Assembly: GCA_030583905.1 (NCBI GenBank)
Contig: CP129481.1
Span: 2,634,136 to 2,698,135 of the forward strand
DNA length: 64,000 nucleotides
Reading direction: 5' to 3'
Source of the DNA: Anaerolineales bacterium
GTDB lineage: Bacteria > Chloroflexota > Anaerolineae > Anaerolineales > Villigracilaceae
Below the pieces are notes generated by a model that ran no database searches, was not told where the DNA came from, and saw only the letters and a list, made by a program, of their open reading frames with translations. Shown here one piece after another: positions 51,020 through 60,097 of the stretch. Both the position numbers and the translations under genes were made by a program. Numbering within the stretch: position 1 is the stretch's first letter; each line of letters starts with the position of its first letter.

Positions 51020-52305
51020 GAAAAAGCACCCTGTGTTTGGAATGTGGCGGGAATCTCGGCAAGCACCTGCGAGATGTTGTCGCCGCAGGCGATCACATGC
51101 ACGGGGATCTGCCGTTCGCGCAGCGCGTTGACAATGTCACTTGTGCCTTGCGGTCCGCCAAAAGTATGAACTTCGAGTAAGACGACAATCGGGTGAAGAT
51201 AGCGCAATTGCAGATCATCCACCGCCTGCAGCAGCCCGGGGCGCACTGTTGGCGTGATCAAAATGACAGTGGAGCGCTGAGGCAATTGCGAAGCCTGTGC
51301 GGCGACAAGCGCCTCAATGGAAAGCGTTCCATCCGCTTTCACGAATGCCAGCGTCTCCAAAATCTTCGCTTCCTGGCGTTCGTTGCGTTCGGCTGAATGT
51401 ACTGTGAATGTATGACCCGCGCTGACCATCCCGACCGCCCGCCGCTGGGCGATGAAATAATGCGCCAATGATGCCGCAACGCTGACGGAGTATTCCAGCG
51501 TCGAGGGCGGCAGGTTGAATTTTGGACGCTTGACCAACAACATCGAATCAAGTGAAACGTCCGGCTGGCGATGCTGCTTTTCGTAATGGACCGACATCTG
51601 GGCATCGAGATAAATCCAGATCTCGGCATTCGGGTCTTGTTCAAACTCCTTCACCATCAACCGGTTGCGGCGCGCGCTGGTGCTCCAGTGGATCCGTTTC
51701 ATCGCGTCGCCATGCACATATTCACGCACTCCCGCCGCGTGAGGCGTGATGTCCGGAGATTTCCGGCGGATGACCTGTCCGCCGGGCAAAAGCCCGTAAG
51801 GAAAGGGAAAGGATGGAATTTCGTAGATGATCGGAAAAACCACGAGCGTTTCATCCGGCAGGATGGTTTTTCTGGCGCTGAACAGCCCAAATGGATCGCC
51901 TGTTGTGACGCGCGTCGGTCCAAGAGGAAACCCGCCCCGGCGTGTAAGCCATGAACGGGCAGTGTAATTCCGCTGCTGCCGGCGCATCACCAGCGTGAAC
52001 AGACGCGATCCCGCAGCCAGCGGCATGGGAGATTGGTTCGCTACTTCAATCCAAGGCGCAGGGATGAGGCTTTTATTTGCAAGGCGGTAATTCTCCTCCA
52101 GCACATCCCCCACATTGGCGCGCTGTTCACGAGTGCTTCGCTCCAGCGACAATCCCCGGATCACCCAGCGAGTCCATACCCAACTGATGATCACCAGAAA
52201 CATGCTGATGTAAACAAGACGTGAATAGAGCACGTCCCCATTCAGCCATGCGCCAAGCGCCCCAACCACGAACATCAAGGCGACCAGAATCCGCCCGGCA
52301 TTCAT
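50992..52305 (-). CDS. DUF58-domain protein
   Basis: A 437-residue protein. Two N-terminal membrane segments (about residues 5-45) precede a beta-rich region and the DUF58 core. The core motif is YVHGDAMKRIHWSTSARRNR (about 197-216), and a von Willebrand A-like stretch begins EIWIYLDAQMS. These proteins form pairs with MoxR ATPases and are thought to act in assembly of surface or metal-enzyme complexes. The ATG at 52305 is preferred; a TTG at 52311 overlaps the moxR stop. Confidence 0.87.
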   Translation of the reverse strand: MNAGRILVALMFVVGALGAWLNGDVLYSRLVYISMFLVIISWVWTRWVIRGLSLERSTREQRANVGDVLEENYRLANKSLIPAPWIEVANQSPMPLAAGSRLFTLVMRRQQRNYTARSWLTRRGGFPLGPTRVTTGDPFGLFSARKTILPDETLVVFPIIYEIPSFPFPYGLLPGGQVIRRKSPDITPHAAGVREYVHGDAMKRIHWSTSARRNRLMVKEFEQDPNAEIWIYLDAQMSVHYEKQHRQPDVSLDSMLLVKRPKFNLPPSTLEYSVSVAASLAHYFIAQRRAVGMVSAGHTFTVHSAERNERQEAKILETLAFVKADGTLSIEALVAAQASQLPQRSTVILITPTVRPGLLQAVDDLQLRYLHPIVVLLEVHTFGGPQGTSDIVNALRERQIPVHVIACGDNISQVLAEIPATFQTQGAFSWQTPVLSP

Positions 52306-52307
52306 GG

Positions 52308-53273
52308 TCAATTGTTCACCGCTGATTCCGGGGCAAATGCGCCGCCCGGTACGGGGGTTTCTGCAATGATCTCTTGCATGATACGGTCGGAGCTGATATC
52401 ACGCAGGCGTGCCGCCGGACTGACAATAATGCGGTGCGCCAATATCGATACTGCCAGCGCCTTGATGTCGTCAGGCAATACATGGTCGCGCCCATCAAGA
52501 GCAGCGCGCGCCTGTCCCGCCCGCGCCAAAGAAAGGCTTCCGCGCGGACTTGCCCCAAGATACAAATCCGAACTGCGGCGCGTCCGCGTACACAACTCCA
52601 CGATATATCTTCTCACTGCCTGCGACACATAAATCTGCTTAACGGCTTCCGCCGCCTGCAACACTTCATCAGCTCCGACAACCGGTTTCAACTGATCGAT
52701 CGGATGCTGAAGTTGCTGATCGCTCATGATCCGCATTTCGTCAGACGCGTTCGGGTATCCCAAACGCAGGCGCAGCAGAAAGCGGTCCAACTGTGCTTCG
52801 GGCAGCGGGAATGTCCCTTCGTATTCAATCGGGTTCTGGGTTGCCAGCACCATGAACGGTTTGGGCAGCGGATGCGTAACGCCGTCCACAGTCACCTGCC
52901 GTTCCTCCATCGCCTCGAGCAGCGCAGCCTGCGTTTTGGGCGTGGCGCGGTTGATCTCATCCGCCAGGATGATCTGCCCTATCACAGGACCGGCGCGAAA
53001 TTCAAATTTATTTTCCTGCTGGTTATAAATCGACACGCCGGTCACATCGCTGGGAAGCATGTCAGGAGTGAATTGGATGCGATTAAAGACACAATCCATG
53101 GAGCGCGCCAGACTGCGCGCCAGCATGGTCTTGCCAACACCCGGCACATCCTCGATCAGCACGTGCCCCTGACACAACACACCGATCATGATCAATTCGA
53201 CGGACTGTCGTTTCCCCACGATCACCTGCTCCAAATTACGCATCACCCGCTCACCAAACGACTTAACATCCAT
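52308..53273 (-). CDS. MoxR-family AAA+ ATPase
   Basis: A 321-residue MoxR ATPase. Walker A is [13 protein letters not shown], Walker [21 protein letters not shown] (with sensor-type Asn in [21 protein letters not shown], here read as two neighbouring motifs). A helical lid follows, with [11 protein letters not shown]. MoxR proteins act as chaperones for partner complexes with DUF58 proteins. The start at 53273 gives the typical family length; upstream ATGs (53318 and beyond) would run into the tRNA promoter. It heads the moxR-DUF58-MBL set. Confidence 0.9.
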   Translation of the reverse strand: MDVKSFGERVMRNLEQVIVGKRQSVELIMIGVLCQGHVLIEDVPGVGKTMLARSLARSMDCVFNRIQFTPDMLPSDVTGVSIYNQQENKFEFRAGPVIGQIILADEINRATPKTQAALLEAMEERQVTVDGVTHPLPKPFMVLATQNPIEYEGTFPLPEAQLDRFLLRLRLGYPNASDEMRIMSDQQLQHPIDQLKPVVGADEVLQAAEAVKQIYVSQAVRRYIVELCTRTRRSSDLYLGASPRGSLSLARAGQARAALDGRDHVLPDDIKALAVSILAHRIIVSPAARLRDISSDRIMQEIIAETPVPGGAFAPESAVNN

Positions 53274-53342
53274 GGCAGATAAGAGTCCTTTCAAGGAAAG
53301 ATGCACAAATTCTATCATGCCTTGCGACACAGGCAAATCGTG

Positions 53343-53348
53343 TATAAT
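53343..53348 (+). promoter_or_regulatory. -10 element of tRNA-Arg
   Basis: TATAAT lies nine bases before the tRNA. A weak -35, TTGCGA, lies 15 bases upstream. It overlaps the upstream region of the divergent moxR gene. Confidence 0.5.
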
Positions 53349-53357
53349 TTTGTCCAC

Positions 53358-53430
53358 GCCCCAGTAGCTCAATGGATAGAGCGCCTGACTTCGGATCAGT
53401 AGGTTGTGGGTTCGACTCCTGCCTGGGGCG
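53358..53430 (+). tRNA. tRNA-Arg (anticodon TCG)
   Basis: The acceptor arms are GCCCCAG and CTGGGGC with G as discriminator. The D stem is GCTC/GAGC and the T arm GTGGG-TTCGACT-CCTGC. The anticodon loop CTTCGGA gives anticodon TCG, reading CGA and possibly other CGN codons. The first pair of the anticodon stem is a C-T mismatch. No CCA is encoded. Confidence 0.9.
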
Positions 53431-53476
53431 CCTTCTCTTTATCAATCGATTCGTCTCCTCTTGAGGCGATTTTTTT

Positions 53477-53701
53477 ATGGACCAAGAAACGCTCTCCCTG
53501 CTCCGACTCCTGCTTGCCCGCCTGGAGCGAATCTCCGCTGATTCTCACGTTGCCCACCGCGCCAGCGGAATACGCGGATCCCTGCTGCGTACAGTGGAAA
53601 TGCTTGAAAACGGGTGGACAGTTTCCAGATCCGACCTGAGGCGGGTGATAAAAGCAGGCTTTTCCATCCTCGAACGGGCAGCACGGGAAAAAGTCAAGTA
53701 A
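53477..53701 (+). CDS. Small helical protein, function unknown
   Basis: A 74-residue protein, largely helical and positively charged toward the C-terminus, with LLRLLLARLERISADSHVAH at the start and a Leu-rich amphipathic second half. It has no Cys and no membrane segment. The ATG follows the T-tract that may end the tRNA transcript, so it may be co-transcribed with the tRNA by readthrough or have its own promoter. I do not recognise a family. The absence of stops and the even codon use support a real gene. Confidence 0.5.
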   Translation: MDQETLSLLRLLLARLERISADSHVAHRASGIRGSLLRTVEMLENGWTVSRSDLRRVIKAGFSILERAAREKVK

Positions 53702-53742
53702 TCCATCAGAGCAACCTAACATCGCACAAAAGAGTTATTGTC

Positions 53743-53780
53743 AAAAAAAATCGGACAGATGACATCTGCCCGATTTTTTT
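53743..53780. terminator. Bidirectional terminator
   Basis: AAAAAAATCGG-A-CAGAT and ATCTG-C-CCGATTTTTTT form a long stem with A/T runs at both ends. It serves the small ORF on the plus strand and the BcsB-like gene on the minus strand. Confidence 0.8.
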
Positions 53781-53801
53781 ATTCAAGATACTTCACCTCG
53801 A

Positions 53802-56099
53802 CTAGCTCTCGTCAGTATCCTCGTCTGTCTCAGAAAATTTACTCTCCCGCAACAGTCGCAGACGATTCTTTTGAACAGCTGAGAAGATTATATAAATGAC
53901 TATCCCTGCGATGATGACCAAGGATGTAATCACAAAGGGCATAAGCCAAGCAGGGGGAACAAGCACAGCCGGCGCAGTTGCATTGGAAGCAGGCTCGACC
54001 ACCACTTGTTCCGCTCCAGGCACCCCATCGCCTACAATTGAGAACAAGGAATTGGCATTGCCCGTTGAAATCTGGACACCATTTGTCACCGCAAACACAC
54101 CCGAAAGCCTGCCCGCCAGTTCTCCACCCAATATCACGTCTCCGGCAATGGAGACACCCTCCCTTGTATTACCAGCAACAACCAGGATGGAGTTTTCAGT
54201 ATTAAAGGGTGATGGCAGCAATTCCAAATATCCAACATTTTGCCCCGGCGGTATGCGATAGGAGATCTGCAATTGACGTTCACTTGCCGTGTTGGTGCTG
54301 AAATCGAACGGCGCGGGGAGTTGATCGTTGATTTCAGACACAAATGGGATTTCGCTCGCAACGCCGACCACAATCAACGACTGATTCTGGCGGGCTTCAT
54401 CAGGCACTTCATCACCGTAGAACACTTTCAGATTCGACAACCCTAATTGGGTCGACTGACCAAACAGGTATGAGATCTGAGCCGCCAAAGCCCAGGATGT
54501 CGGATCAGATGGAGAAACGACGAATGCCACATCACCCAGATCGCTGTTCGTTATGAACAGATCAGGGAAGAACTTTAAATCGTGAAACATAATTCCCGAT
54601 AATTGAGTATCTGTAGTTGGAGGCAATGACAGGGATGTCTGATTCGAAATTGTAAACCAGGTCTCCTGAGTAGAAGGCTGCTCACAAGATGGCAGCACAA
54701 GCATGGTCGGAGCAATCTCAAGCAAATTTTCCCCATATCGTAAAATGCCGGGCGGAATGCGTATCCGTAAGGAGGTAACCTGTTCAGATTCCTCAGAGAA
54801 AACTTCAGACAGAATAATCTGCCCGTTTATATATACGGAAAATGTAGAACTACCGCCATAAGCCAACAAACCTGAATGATAGTACACCAGGTCAATATGC
54901 CCTTCCTGTGTGGCAACCTGGGACTTCGAAATATAAAAACGGTAGGCCGCCGTTGACGTCCCATATCCCGAAAACGTCTCTGTAAGATAGCCTAGATCTT
55001 CAAGGGAGAACTGAGCCAAAACAGGGATATCAGATGGAAGAACCTGGATATTTGCAACATTTGCAAGGGTGGGGTTCTGATAGGAAAGCACGTTGCCAGT
55101 GCTAAGTGCCATGGCTGCCTTGGATAGAGAATCAAGGGAATTGCCGCTTACAAGCAACACCGCTCTCAAGGGATTCCATGGGGATAATGCCATTTGCAAG
55201 ACACCATCACCGCTGGATTCATCAGCAAGTCCTTCAAGCTGGCCATCACGCACCGGAACTTGGAACTGCACATCGGCAAGTCTGTCGAATTGATCCGGCA
55301 GTCCCACAAAAATTAAATGTTTTTGCATGAGTTGAAGATCGGTAAGATTTCCATTGGTAACAAGCTGAAAATCGTAAGTCCCACCGATCATTGCCCCAAA
55401 ACCGGCAGCAACATTCATGGCAGATTGGAGTTCCAGCGGATGCGGGTTATCCGGCACCACCATCACGACACCATCAGGTATGATCGAGTTGAACAGGTAA
55501 AAAGGAGAGGGAAGCCGTGAGAAATCCAATTCAGGAACACTTTCCTGAAAAAACAGATCAAAAAATGATGTGGATTTTATATTTACAAGGGCGCTGAGAT
55601 CATAAAAACATCCCATTTGGGAGTCCAGAATAATGGACAGCGAGTAACGTCCATCTTCACGGCTGGGGACAAGCGCTTCTACCGGGATTTGAAGTTGCTG
55701 CACATAACTGCCAGTTCCGCCTGCCGAGATATTCCCTATTACGACATCATTAAATCGCACAATAAGATTTACGCCAGAAACCACATTGGCAACATCGACA
55801 CGATTTGCATCCGCTCCCCGAATCATAACATCATATTGAAGCTCAATCATTCCACCCGGAGAGAGTTTCCAATTTGGAGGAATGCTAAACAGATAGGTGG
55901 CAGTATCATACGGACCAACAAGACTTCTGTCTCCCCTGCGCAAATCTTCAAACAAAAAAACCACACGATTATCTGTCACCTGAACTTCAGATGCGGGTTG
56001 AGGATGCGCCCCATGTGCTGCCGTTTTCGCAAAAACTTGATACGGAAGCATCAGAAAGGCAATCAAAAAAGCAAGGATCATTGGCTTGATTTTTTTCAT
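53802..56099 (-). CDS. BcsB-like exported protein of a polysaccharide locus
   Basis: A 765-residue exported protein. A signal peptide (MKKIKPMILAFLIAFLMLPY then VFA) is followed by two BcsB-type carbohydrate-binding and flavodoxin-like repeats (PPNWKLSPGGMIELQYDVM, and YGENLLEIAPTMLVL). A C-terminal membrane helix (about 725-748) and a short acidic cytosolic tail complete it. BcsB is the periplasmic partner of the cellulose synthase BcsA. No BcsA-like gene with a PilZ domain lies next to it. The start at 56099 has GGAG in front. It is probably co-transcribed with the Wzz-GGDEF gene upstream (58-base gap). Confidence 0.78.
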   Translation of the reverse strand: MKKIKPMILAFLIAFLMLPYQVFAKTAAHGAHPQPASEVQVTDNRVVFLFEDLRRGDRSLVGPYDTATYLFSIPPNWKLSPGGMIELQYDVMIRGADANRVDVANVVSGVNLIVRFNDVVIGNISAGGTGSYVQQLQIPVEALVPSREDGRYSLSIILDSQMGCFYDLSALVNIKSTSFFDLFFQESVPELDFSRLPSPFYLFNSIIPDGVVMVVPDNPHPLELQSAMNVAAGFGAMIGGTYDFQLVTNGNLTDLQLMQKHLIFVGLPDQFDRLADVQFQVPVRDGQLEGLADESSGDGVLQMALSPWNPLRAVLLVSGNSLDSLSKAAMALSTGNVLSYQNPTLANVANIQVLPSDIPVLAQFSLEDLGYLTETFSGYGTSTAAYRFYISKSQVATQEGHIDLVYYHSGLLAYGGSSTFSVYINGQIILSEVFSEESEQVTSLRIRIPPGILRYGENLLEIAPTMLVLPSCEQPSTQETWFTISNQTSLSLPPTTDTQLSGIMFHDLKFFPDLFITNSDLGDVAFVVSPSDPTSWALAAQISYLFGQSTQLGLSNLKVFYGDEVPDEARQNQSLIVVGVASEIPFVSEINDQLPAPFDFSTNTASERQLQISYRIPPGQNVGYLELLPSPFNTENSILVVAGNTREGVSIAGDVILGGELAGRLSGVFAVTNGVQISTGNANSLFSIVGDGVPGAEQVVVEPASNATAPAVLVPPAWLMPFVITSLVIIAGIVIYIIFSAVQKNRLRLLRESKFSETDEDTDES

Positions 56100-56157
56100 A
56101 ATAAAACTCCACAATTCATAGTGAGCATAATTCACTTTCACGGAATCTGGACTTGAG

Positions 56158-57270
56158 CTATCCAAATGGGCGCACCTTATACATGTTCACCTTGGTGCCA
56201 GATTCCAAAGAAACGTCAAGCGCACTTTCAGAATGACTGATCAAAATATTAACCGATTCACCGCCCTGGCGGTCCGCAAACCCTATGCGAACATCCAGGT
56301 TGACGTCAAATTCCCCCCCAGCCTCAAGGGACACGGGCTGGTCAAGAATCTCACAGATACGTTCCAATCTACTCAAAGCCGAAGCACCATCTGTTGAGAG
56401 CAAAAGAATGCAAAACTGTGTTTTAGCCCATCGTCCAACAATGTCATTCCCTCTCAATTGGTTTTTCAGGGTACCGGTAACATTGCGAAGGATCTGATTG
56501 ATATAAACTTGCGGAAGGGAATCATAAATTTCCTGAAGCCCGTTCAAGTGGACCAAAGCCAATGTTATGACCGCATCCGGCTGTTTGGCAATTTCCTGAC
56601 GAATCCGACGCTCAAAATACGTGCGCGTAAATGCTTGAGATTCGTAATCCACCACATTTCTTTGCCTGAACATATTAATCGTCCCCGAAATCTGGTCACG
56701 GAAAATCGCCAGCCCTCCTCCAATAACCAGCCCTACCAAAGCAGCCAGTGCCGCATCCTGAAATGGGCGCGGTTTACCCGGCTCTACTGGCGGAATCGCA
56801 CGATCCAAAAAATCGATGTTGTAAACAACGTAGAGCCTGCGAACCTGATCCACGGCGTATTGTCCAATATTATTAGCCAGAAGGGCTGCCACTTCAGGGT
56901 TTGGTCCTTTCACGCTATAGCGGATAATATTTGCATCCGGTAATATGGTGGCAGACATGGTATAGTCTTTAAACTCATCCGGATTTTTCCTCAACAAGGC
57001 AAGCGCATCCTGGGTAATCTGATAACTGTTTAGGAATTCCGCATAGGTTGTAATAATGGAACGTCGATCAAGAGCCTCAAGACTATTTACCATTGCATAG
57101 TTATCATCACCCTGCAAGCTGGGGCTCACCACAAAACGAGCAACCGCTTCATATTCCGGGACTGCTATGTAATAAGAATAAGCAAGGGAGAAATTCACCG
57201 AAAGCAGAACAGAAATCAAGATAAGCCACCAGCCCCTTTGTATTATCTTAAGAAAGAACCTTAATTCCAT
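56158..57270 (-). CDS. Wzz chain-length determinant fused to a degenerate GGDEF domain
   Basis: A 370-residue fusion. Residues 1-200 are a Wzz module: membrane helix 1 (about 13-34), a periplasmic coiled region, a Pro-rich PPVEPGKPRPF stretch and helix 2 (about 170-190). Residues about 215-365 form a cytosolic GGDEF-type fold (ALVHLNGLQEIYDSLPQV, RGNDIVGRW), but the catalytic GGDEF is AKTQF and the inhibitory site is not clear. It probably cannot make c-di-GMP and may bind nucleotide or a partner. Wzz proteins usually carry a BY-kinase here. It lies directly before the BcsB-like gene. Confidence 0.78.
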   Translation of the reverse strand: MELRFFLKIIQRGWWLILISVLLSVNFSLAYSYYIAVPEYEAVARFVVSPSLQGDDNYAMVNSLEALDRRSIITTYAEFLNSYQITQDALALLRKNPDEFKDYTMSATILPDANIIRYSVKGPNPEVAALLANNIGQYAVDQVRRLYVVYNIDFLDRAIPPVEPGKPRPFQDAALAALVGLVIGGGLAIFRDQISGTINMFRQRNVVDYESQAFTRTYFERRIRQEIAKQPDAVITLALVHLNGLQEIYDSLPQVYINQILRNVTGTLKNQLRGNDIVGRWAKTQFCILLLSTDGASALSRLERICEILDQPVSLEAGGEFDVNLDVRIGFADRQGGESVNILISHSESALDVSLESGTKVNMYKVRPFG

Positions 57271-57658
57271 ACTTGTCTCCTTCTACATCATCAACACATC
57301 GATTTTATTAAAGCTTAATCGCTTCGATTCTACCATCAAAAGACTCCGGGAATTACCCGTACTTTAGTAGTGGCTTCATGAAAATCCATTGTCACAGATT
57401 CCTCTTTTTATGTATAAACCCCGCATGAATGTTTTTTCTCCAGCAATGTGTCACTTCATCACGAGCTTCAAACAATGACTTTGCAATAATCCTGTCATTG
57501 TTATACCCCCTCAATGCAAAAGCCAGTGATGTTATAATTAAATTGCAATATTTTCACCGAGCAAATAACCCGTCTTGCTTTTTCTTAATTATCCCGTAGG
57601 CGGAATTGAGTAAATTTAACAAAATCGTCTCATCCATCACCTTATAGGCCGGCTTGAT
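57271..57658. other. Divergent AT-rich regulatory gap
   Basis: A 388-base region between the minus-strand Wzz-GGDEF gene and the plus-strand glycosyltransferase. It contains an inverted repeat AACAATGAC...GTCATTGTT (about 57472-57502) and a TATAAT at 57533-57538 without a good -35. No ORF of note, tRNA or recognised riboswitch was seen. It probably holds both promoters of the divergent polysaccharide genes. Confidence 0.4.
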
Positions 57659-58876
57659 ATGCATGATAACTATATAATATCGACGTTAATATCTGTAATC
57701 TTCTGGTTAAACTTGATCAGCATTTTGTACACCTATTTTGGGTACCCCTTTCTCATCTCGCTCCTGCCAACAAAACGAAACCATCAAATAAAATCAGATC
57801 GACAAAGCCTGCCTCCAGTCACATTGCTTATCGCCGCATACAACGAGGAAGTGGTAATCGAAAGAAAAATCATAAATAGTCTTTCCATTGAGTACCCCAA
57901 GGACAAACTTCAGATCCTGATCACTGCAGACGGATCAAACGACGAAACGCCGAACATTATAAAAAAATATGCCGAGTTGGGGATAGAGTTATTGTACCAA
58001 CCTGAGCGGCGCGGAAAAATGGCCGCCATCAACCGGGCAATGCCTTACGCGCGCGGAGAGATAATTGTTTTTTCCGACGCAAACAATCACTACCAACCCG
58101 ATACAATTTCGAAACTCGTAGCGCCGCTTAGCGATCCGGATGTTGCAGCAACGAGCGGCGCAAAAGTCATTGACAAGGGAGACAGCAGCATAGGTTCGTC
58201 CGAAGGATTGTATTGGAAATACGAATCGTACATAAAAAAACAAGAGAGCCGTGTAGATAGCTGCACAAGTGTAGCGGGTGAGATCTTGGCTGTAAGAAAG
58301 AGTGCGTACAGCTCCCCGCCGAACCATATTGTGAATGACGATTTTTTTATCGCCATGCAAGTACTTCGAAAAGGGCACAGACTCGTTTATGTGCCTGATG
58401 CGAAATCGAGCGAAAAGGCTTCCATGTCAGCGCAGGATGAGATTACACGAAGAACCCGGATCAACGCCGGCAGATACCAAGCAATCGCAATGGCTCATCA
58501 CATCCTGCCGTTCAACCGGCCTTTGTTAACATGGCAGATTATTTCACATAAATTCCTACGCCCTCTTGTCCCCTTTAACATGATCATCATTTTCCTTCTG
58601 TCGATTGCCGCAGTTCTGATTCCTTACAGCAGACCTGATAATTTTCTACATCTGAGTCATCCATTTAATATCCTTGTTCTGGTTCTACAGCTATTTTTTT
58701 ATCTACTCGCGATATTGGGAATGCGCGCAGGGGAGGGAAAGAAGATGGGGAAACTCGGACGCATATTATATTTGCCTACTTTCCTGACCAACAGCAATTT
58801 CGCCGCACTAAAAGGTTTCCTCAAATTCATGCAGGGGCAACAACTGCATATTTGGGATCGCATACAAAGGCAATAA
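57659..58876 (+). CDS. Family 2 membrane glycosyltransferase
   Basis: A 405-residue processive-type GT2. An N-terminal membrane helix (about 9-32) precedes the GT-A domain: TLLIAAYNEEVVIERKI (about 52-68), ADGSNDET, IIVFSDANNHYQPD (DxN form of DXD), and TRRTRINAGRYQ (about 260-271) in place of QxxRW. Two or three helices follow at the C-terminus. It builds a polysaccharide from a nucleotide sugar. It has no PilZ domain and is divergent from BcsB, so its relation to BcsA is uncertain. AT-rich codons suggest it belongs to the same imported block as its neighbours. Confidence 0.85.
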   Translation: MHDNYIISTLISVIFWLNLISILYTYFGYPFLISLLPTKRNHQIKSDRQSLPPVTLLIAAYNEEVVIERKIINSLSIEYPKDKLQILITADGSNDETPNIIKKYAELGIELLYQPERRGKMAAINRAMPYARGEIIVFSDANNHYQPDTISKLVAPLSDPDVAATSGAKVIDKGDSSIGSSEGLYWKYESYIKKQESRVDSCTSVAGEILAVRKSAYSSPPNHIVNDDFFIAMQVLRKGHRLVYVPDAKSSEKASMSAQDEITRRTRINAGRYQAIAMAHHILPFNRPLLTWQIISHKFLRPLVPFNMIIIFLLSIAAVLIPYSRPDNFLHLSHPFNILVLVLQLFFYLLAILGMRAGEGKKMGKLGRILYLPTFLTNSNFAALKGFLKFMQGQQLHIWDRIQRQ

Positions 58877-58900
58877 CAGCCCACTAGAGTAAAAACTTAC

Positions 58901-60061
58901 ATGTTCAACACAAAATCATGTACTCCGCCAAAAGTTCTTATCATCGATCTGTCATTAAAATATGGCGGGTCTAGCTCCCGGGTTATATCCTTGATAAAGG
59001 ACTCTCCATCAGGCTCAATAGCTTTGGCAGGATTATCGTCGGGCGCAGTCATTACAGAAGCAGCGAAAATAGGACTTCCTGTACACGTCGTTGGTAAACG
59101 CAAAACAGACCCCATGATCGTTTTCCGCATTCTTAAATTGATACGACAACATAATTATCAAGTTATGGATACTCAAAACGTTCAGTCAAAATTTTGGGGG
59201 AGTCTGGTTTCAATTTTCTCCAATACCGCGCTTGTTTCTACGATAAATAGTTGGTATGCAAATGAACATGGGAAAACTTCAAACAAAGGCAAGCTTTATA
59301 CCCAACTGGAACTTCTAACAAACTGGGGGCTGGATCTTTACATCACTGTATCAAAAAAAGACAAACTTTCATTGCTAAATTCGAAAATCCCTGAAAATAA
59401 AATCGAATTAATCTACAATGCCGTCAATGTTGATGTTGACGCAACCCCAGATAGCCCTGAATGGTTGCAAAGAAAGTTCCAACTTCCGCCCAAGTCCCTT
59501 GTTTGTACGGCTGTCGGGCGACTTGTCCCCATCAAGGGGTATGATGTTTTGATCAATGCTGCAAAACAGATCGTTGCAAAATCACCGAATTTATATTTTC
59601 TAATTGTTGGCGACGGGGAGGAAAGAGAGAATTTAGAAAACCAAATTAAAAGATCTGGATTGGAGCGCAGCATCCTTTTGGCAGGTTATCAAGATCGGCA
59701 GTCTGTACTTGCAATTCTAAACTCAAGCGATTTCTTTGTCATGCCATCACGATATGAGGGAACGCCAATTGCGCTCTTGGAAGCTGCTGCTTTTGGAAAA
59801 CCCATCGTAGCATCCAATAGCGGCGGTATTCCTGAATTGGTCGAAAATGAGGTTCACGCACTACTTGTTCCCCCTGAAGATCCAACGGCCTTGGCAGATG
59901 CTCTTATTTGGCTATGTACAAACCCCGAGGCAGCCCAACAGTTGGGAAAAAAAGCCCAGGAAAGGGTTAGCAACCAGTTCAATCTGGAAAACCAAATTAA
60001 AAGAACGTGGGAAGCATATCAAAAGGCGTTTGATAACCACAAACGGTCAAGGAAAGTATAA
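58901..60061 (+). CDS. Family 4 glycosyltransferase
   Basis: A 386-residue GT-B glycosyltransferase. The N-terminal half begins with KVLIIDLSLKYGGSSSRVIS. The C-terminal half shows TAVGRLVPIKGYDVLI (about 206-221) and the nucleotide-sugar motif SRYEGTPIALLEAAAFGK with its E-x7-E pair (about 288-296). It adds a sugar to the growing surface polysaccharide; donor and acceptor are unknown. It follows the GT2 gene by 24 bases, so they are likely co-transcribed. Confidence 0.87.
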   Translation: MFNTKSCTPPKVLIIDLSLKYGGSSSRVISLIKDSPSGSIALAGLSSGAVITEAAKIGLPVHVVGKRKTDPMIVFRILKLIRQHNYQVMDTQNVQSKFWGSLVSIFSNTALVSTINSWYANEHGKTSNKGKLYTQLELLTNWGLDLYITVSKKDKLSLLNSKIPENKIELIYNAVNVDVDATPDSPEWLQRKFQLPPKSLVCTAVGRLVPIKGYDVLINAAKQIVAKSPNLYFLIVGDGEERENLENQIKRSGLERSILLAGYQDRQSVLAILNSSDFFVMPSRYEGTPIALLEAAAFGKPIVASNSGGIPELVENEVHALLVPPEDPTALADALIWLCTNPEAAQQLGKKAQERVSNQFNLENQIKRTWEAYQKAFDNHKRSRKV

Positions 60062-60097
60062 AGATAATTTTTATATTATCCATCAAGGATTCATGTC

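Noticed and set aside
57271..57658. Possible c-di-GMP riboswitch upstream of the polysaccharide genes
   Set aside because: I looked for the conserved GEMM core motifs on both strands and did not see them.
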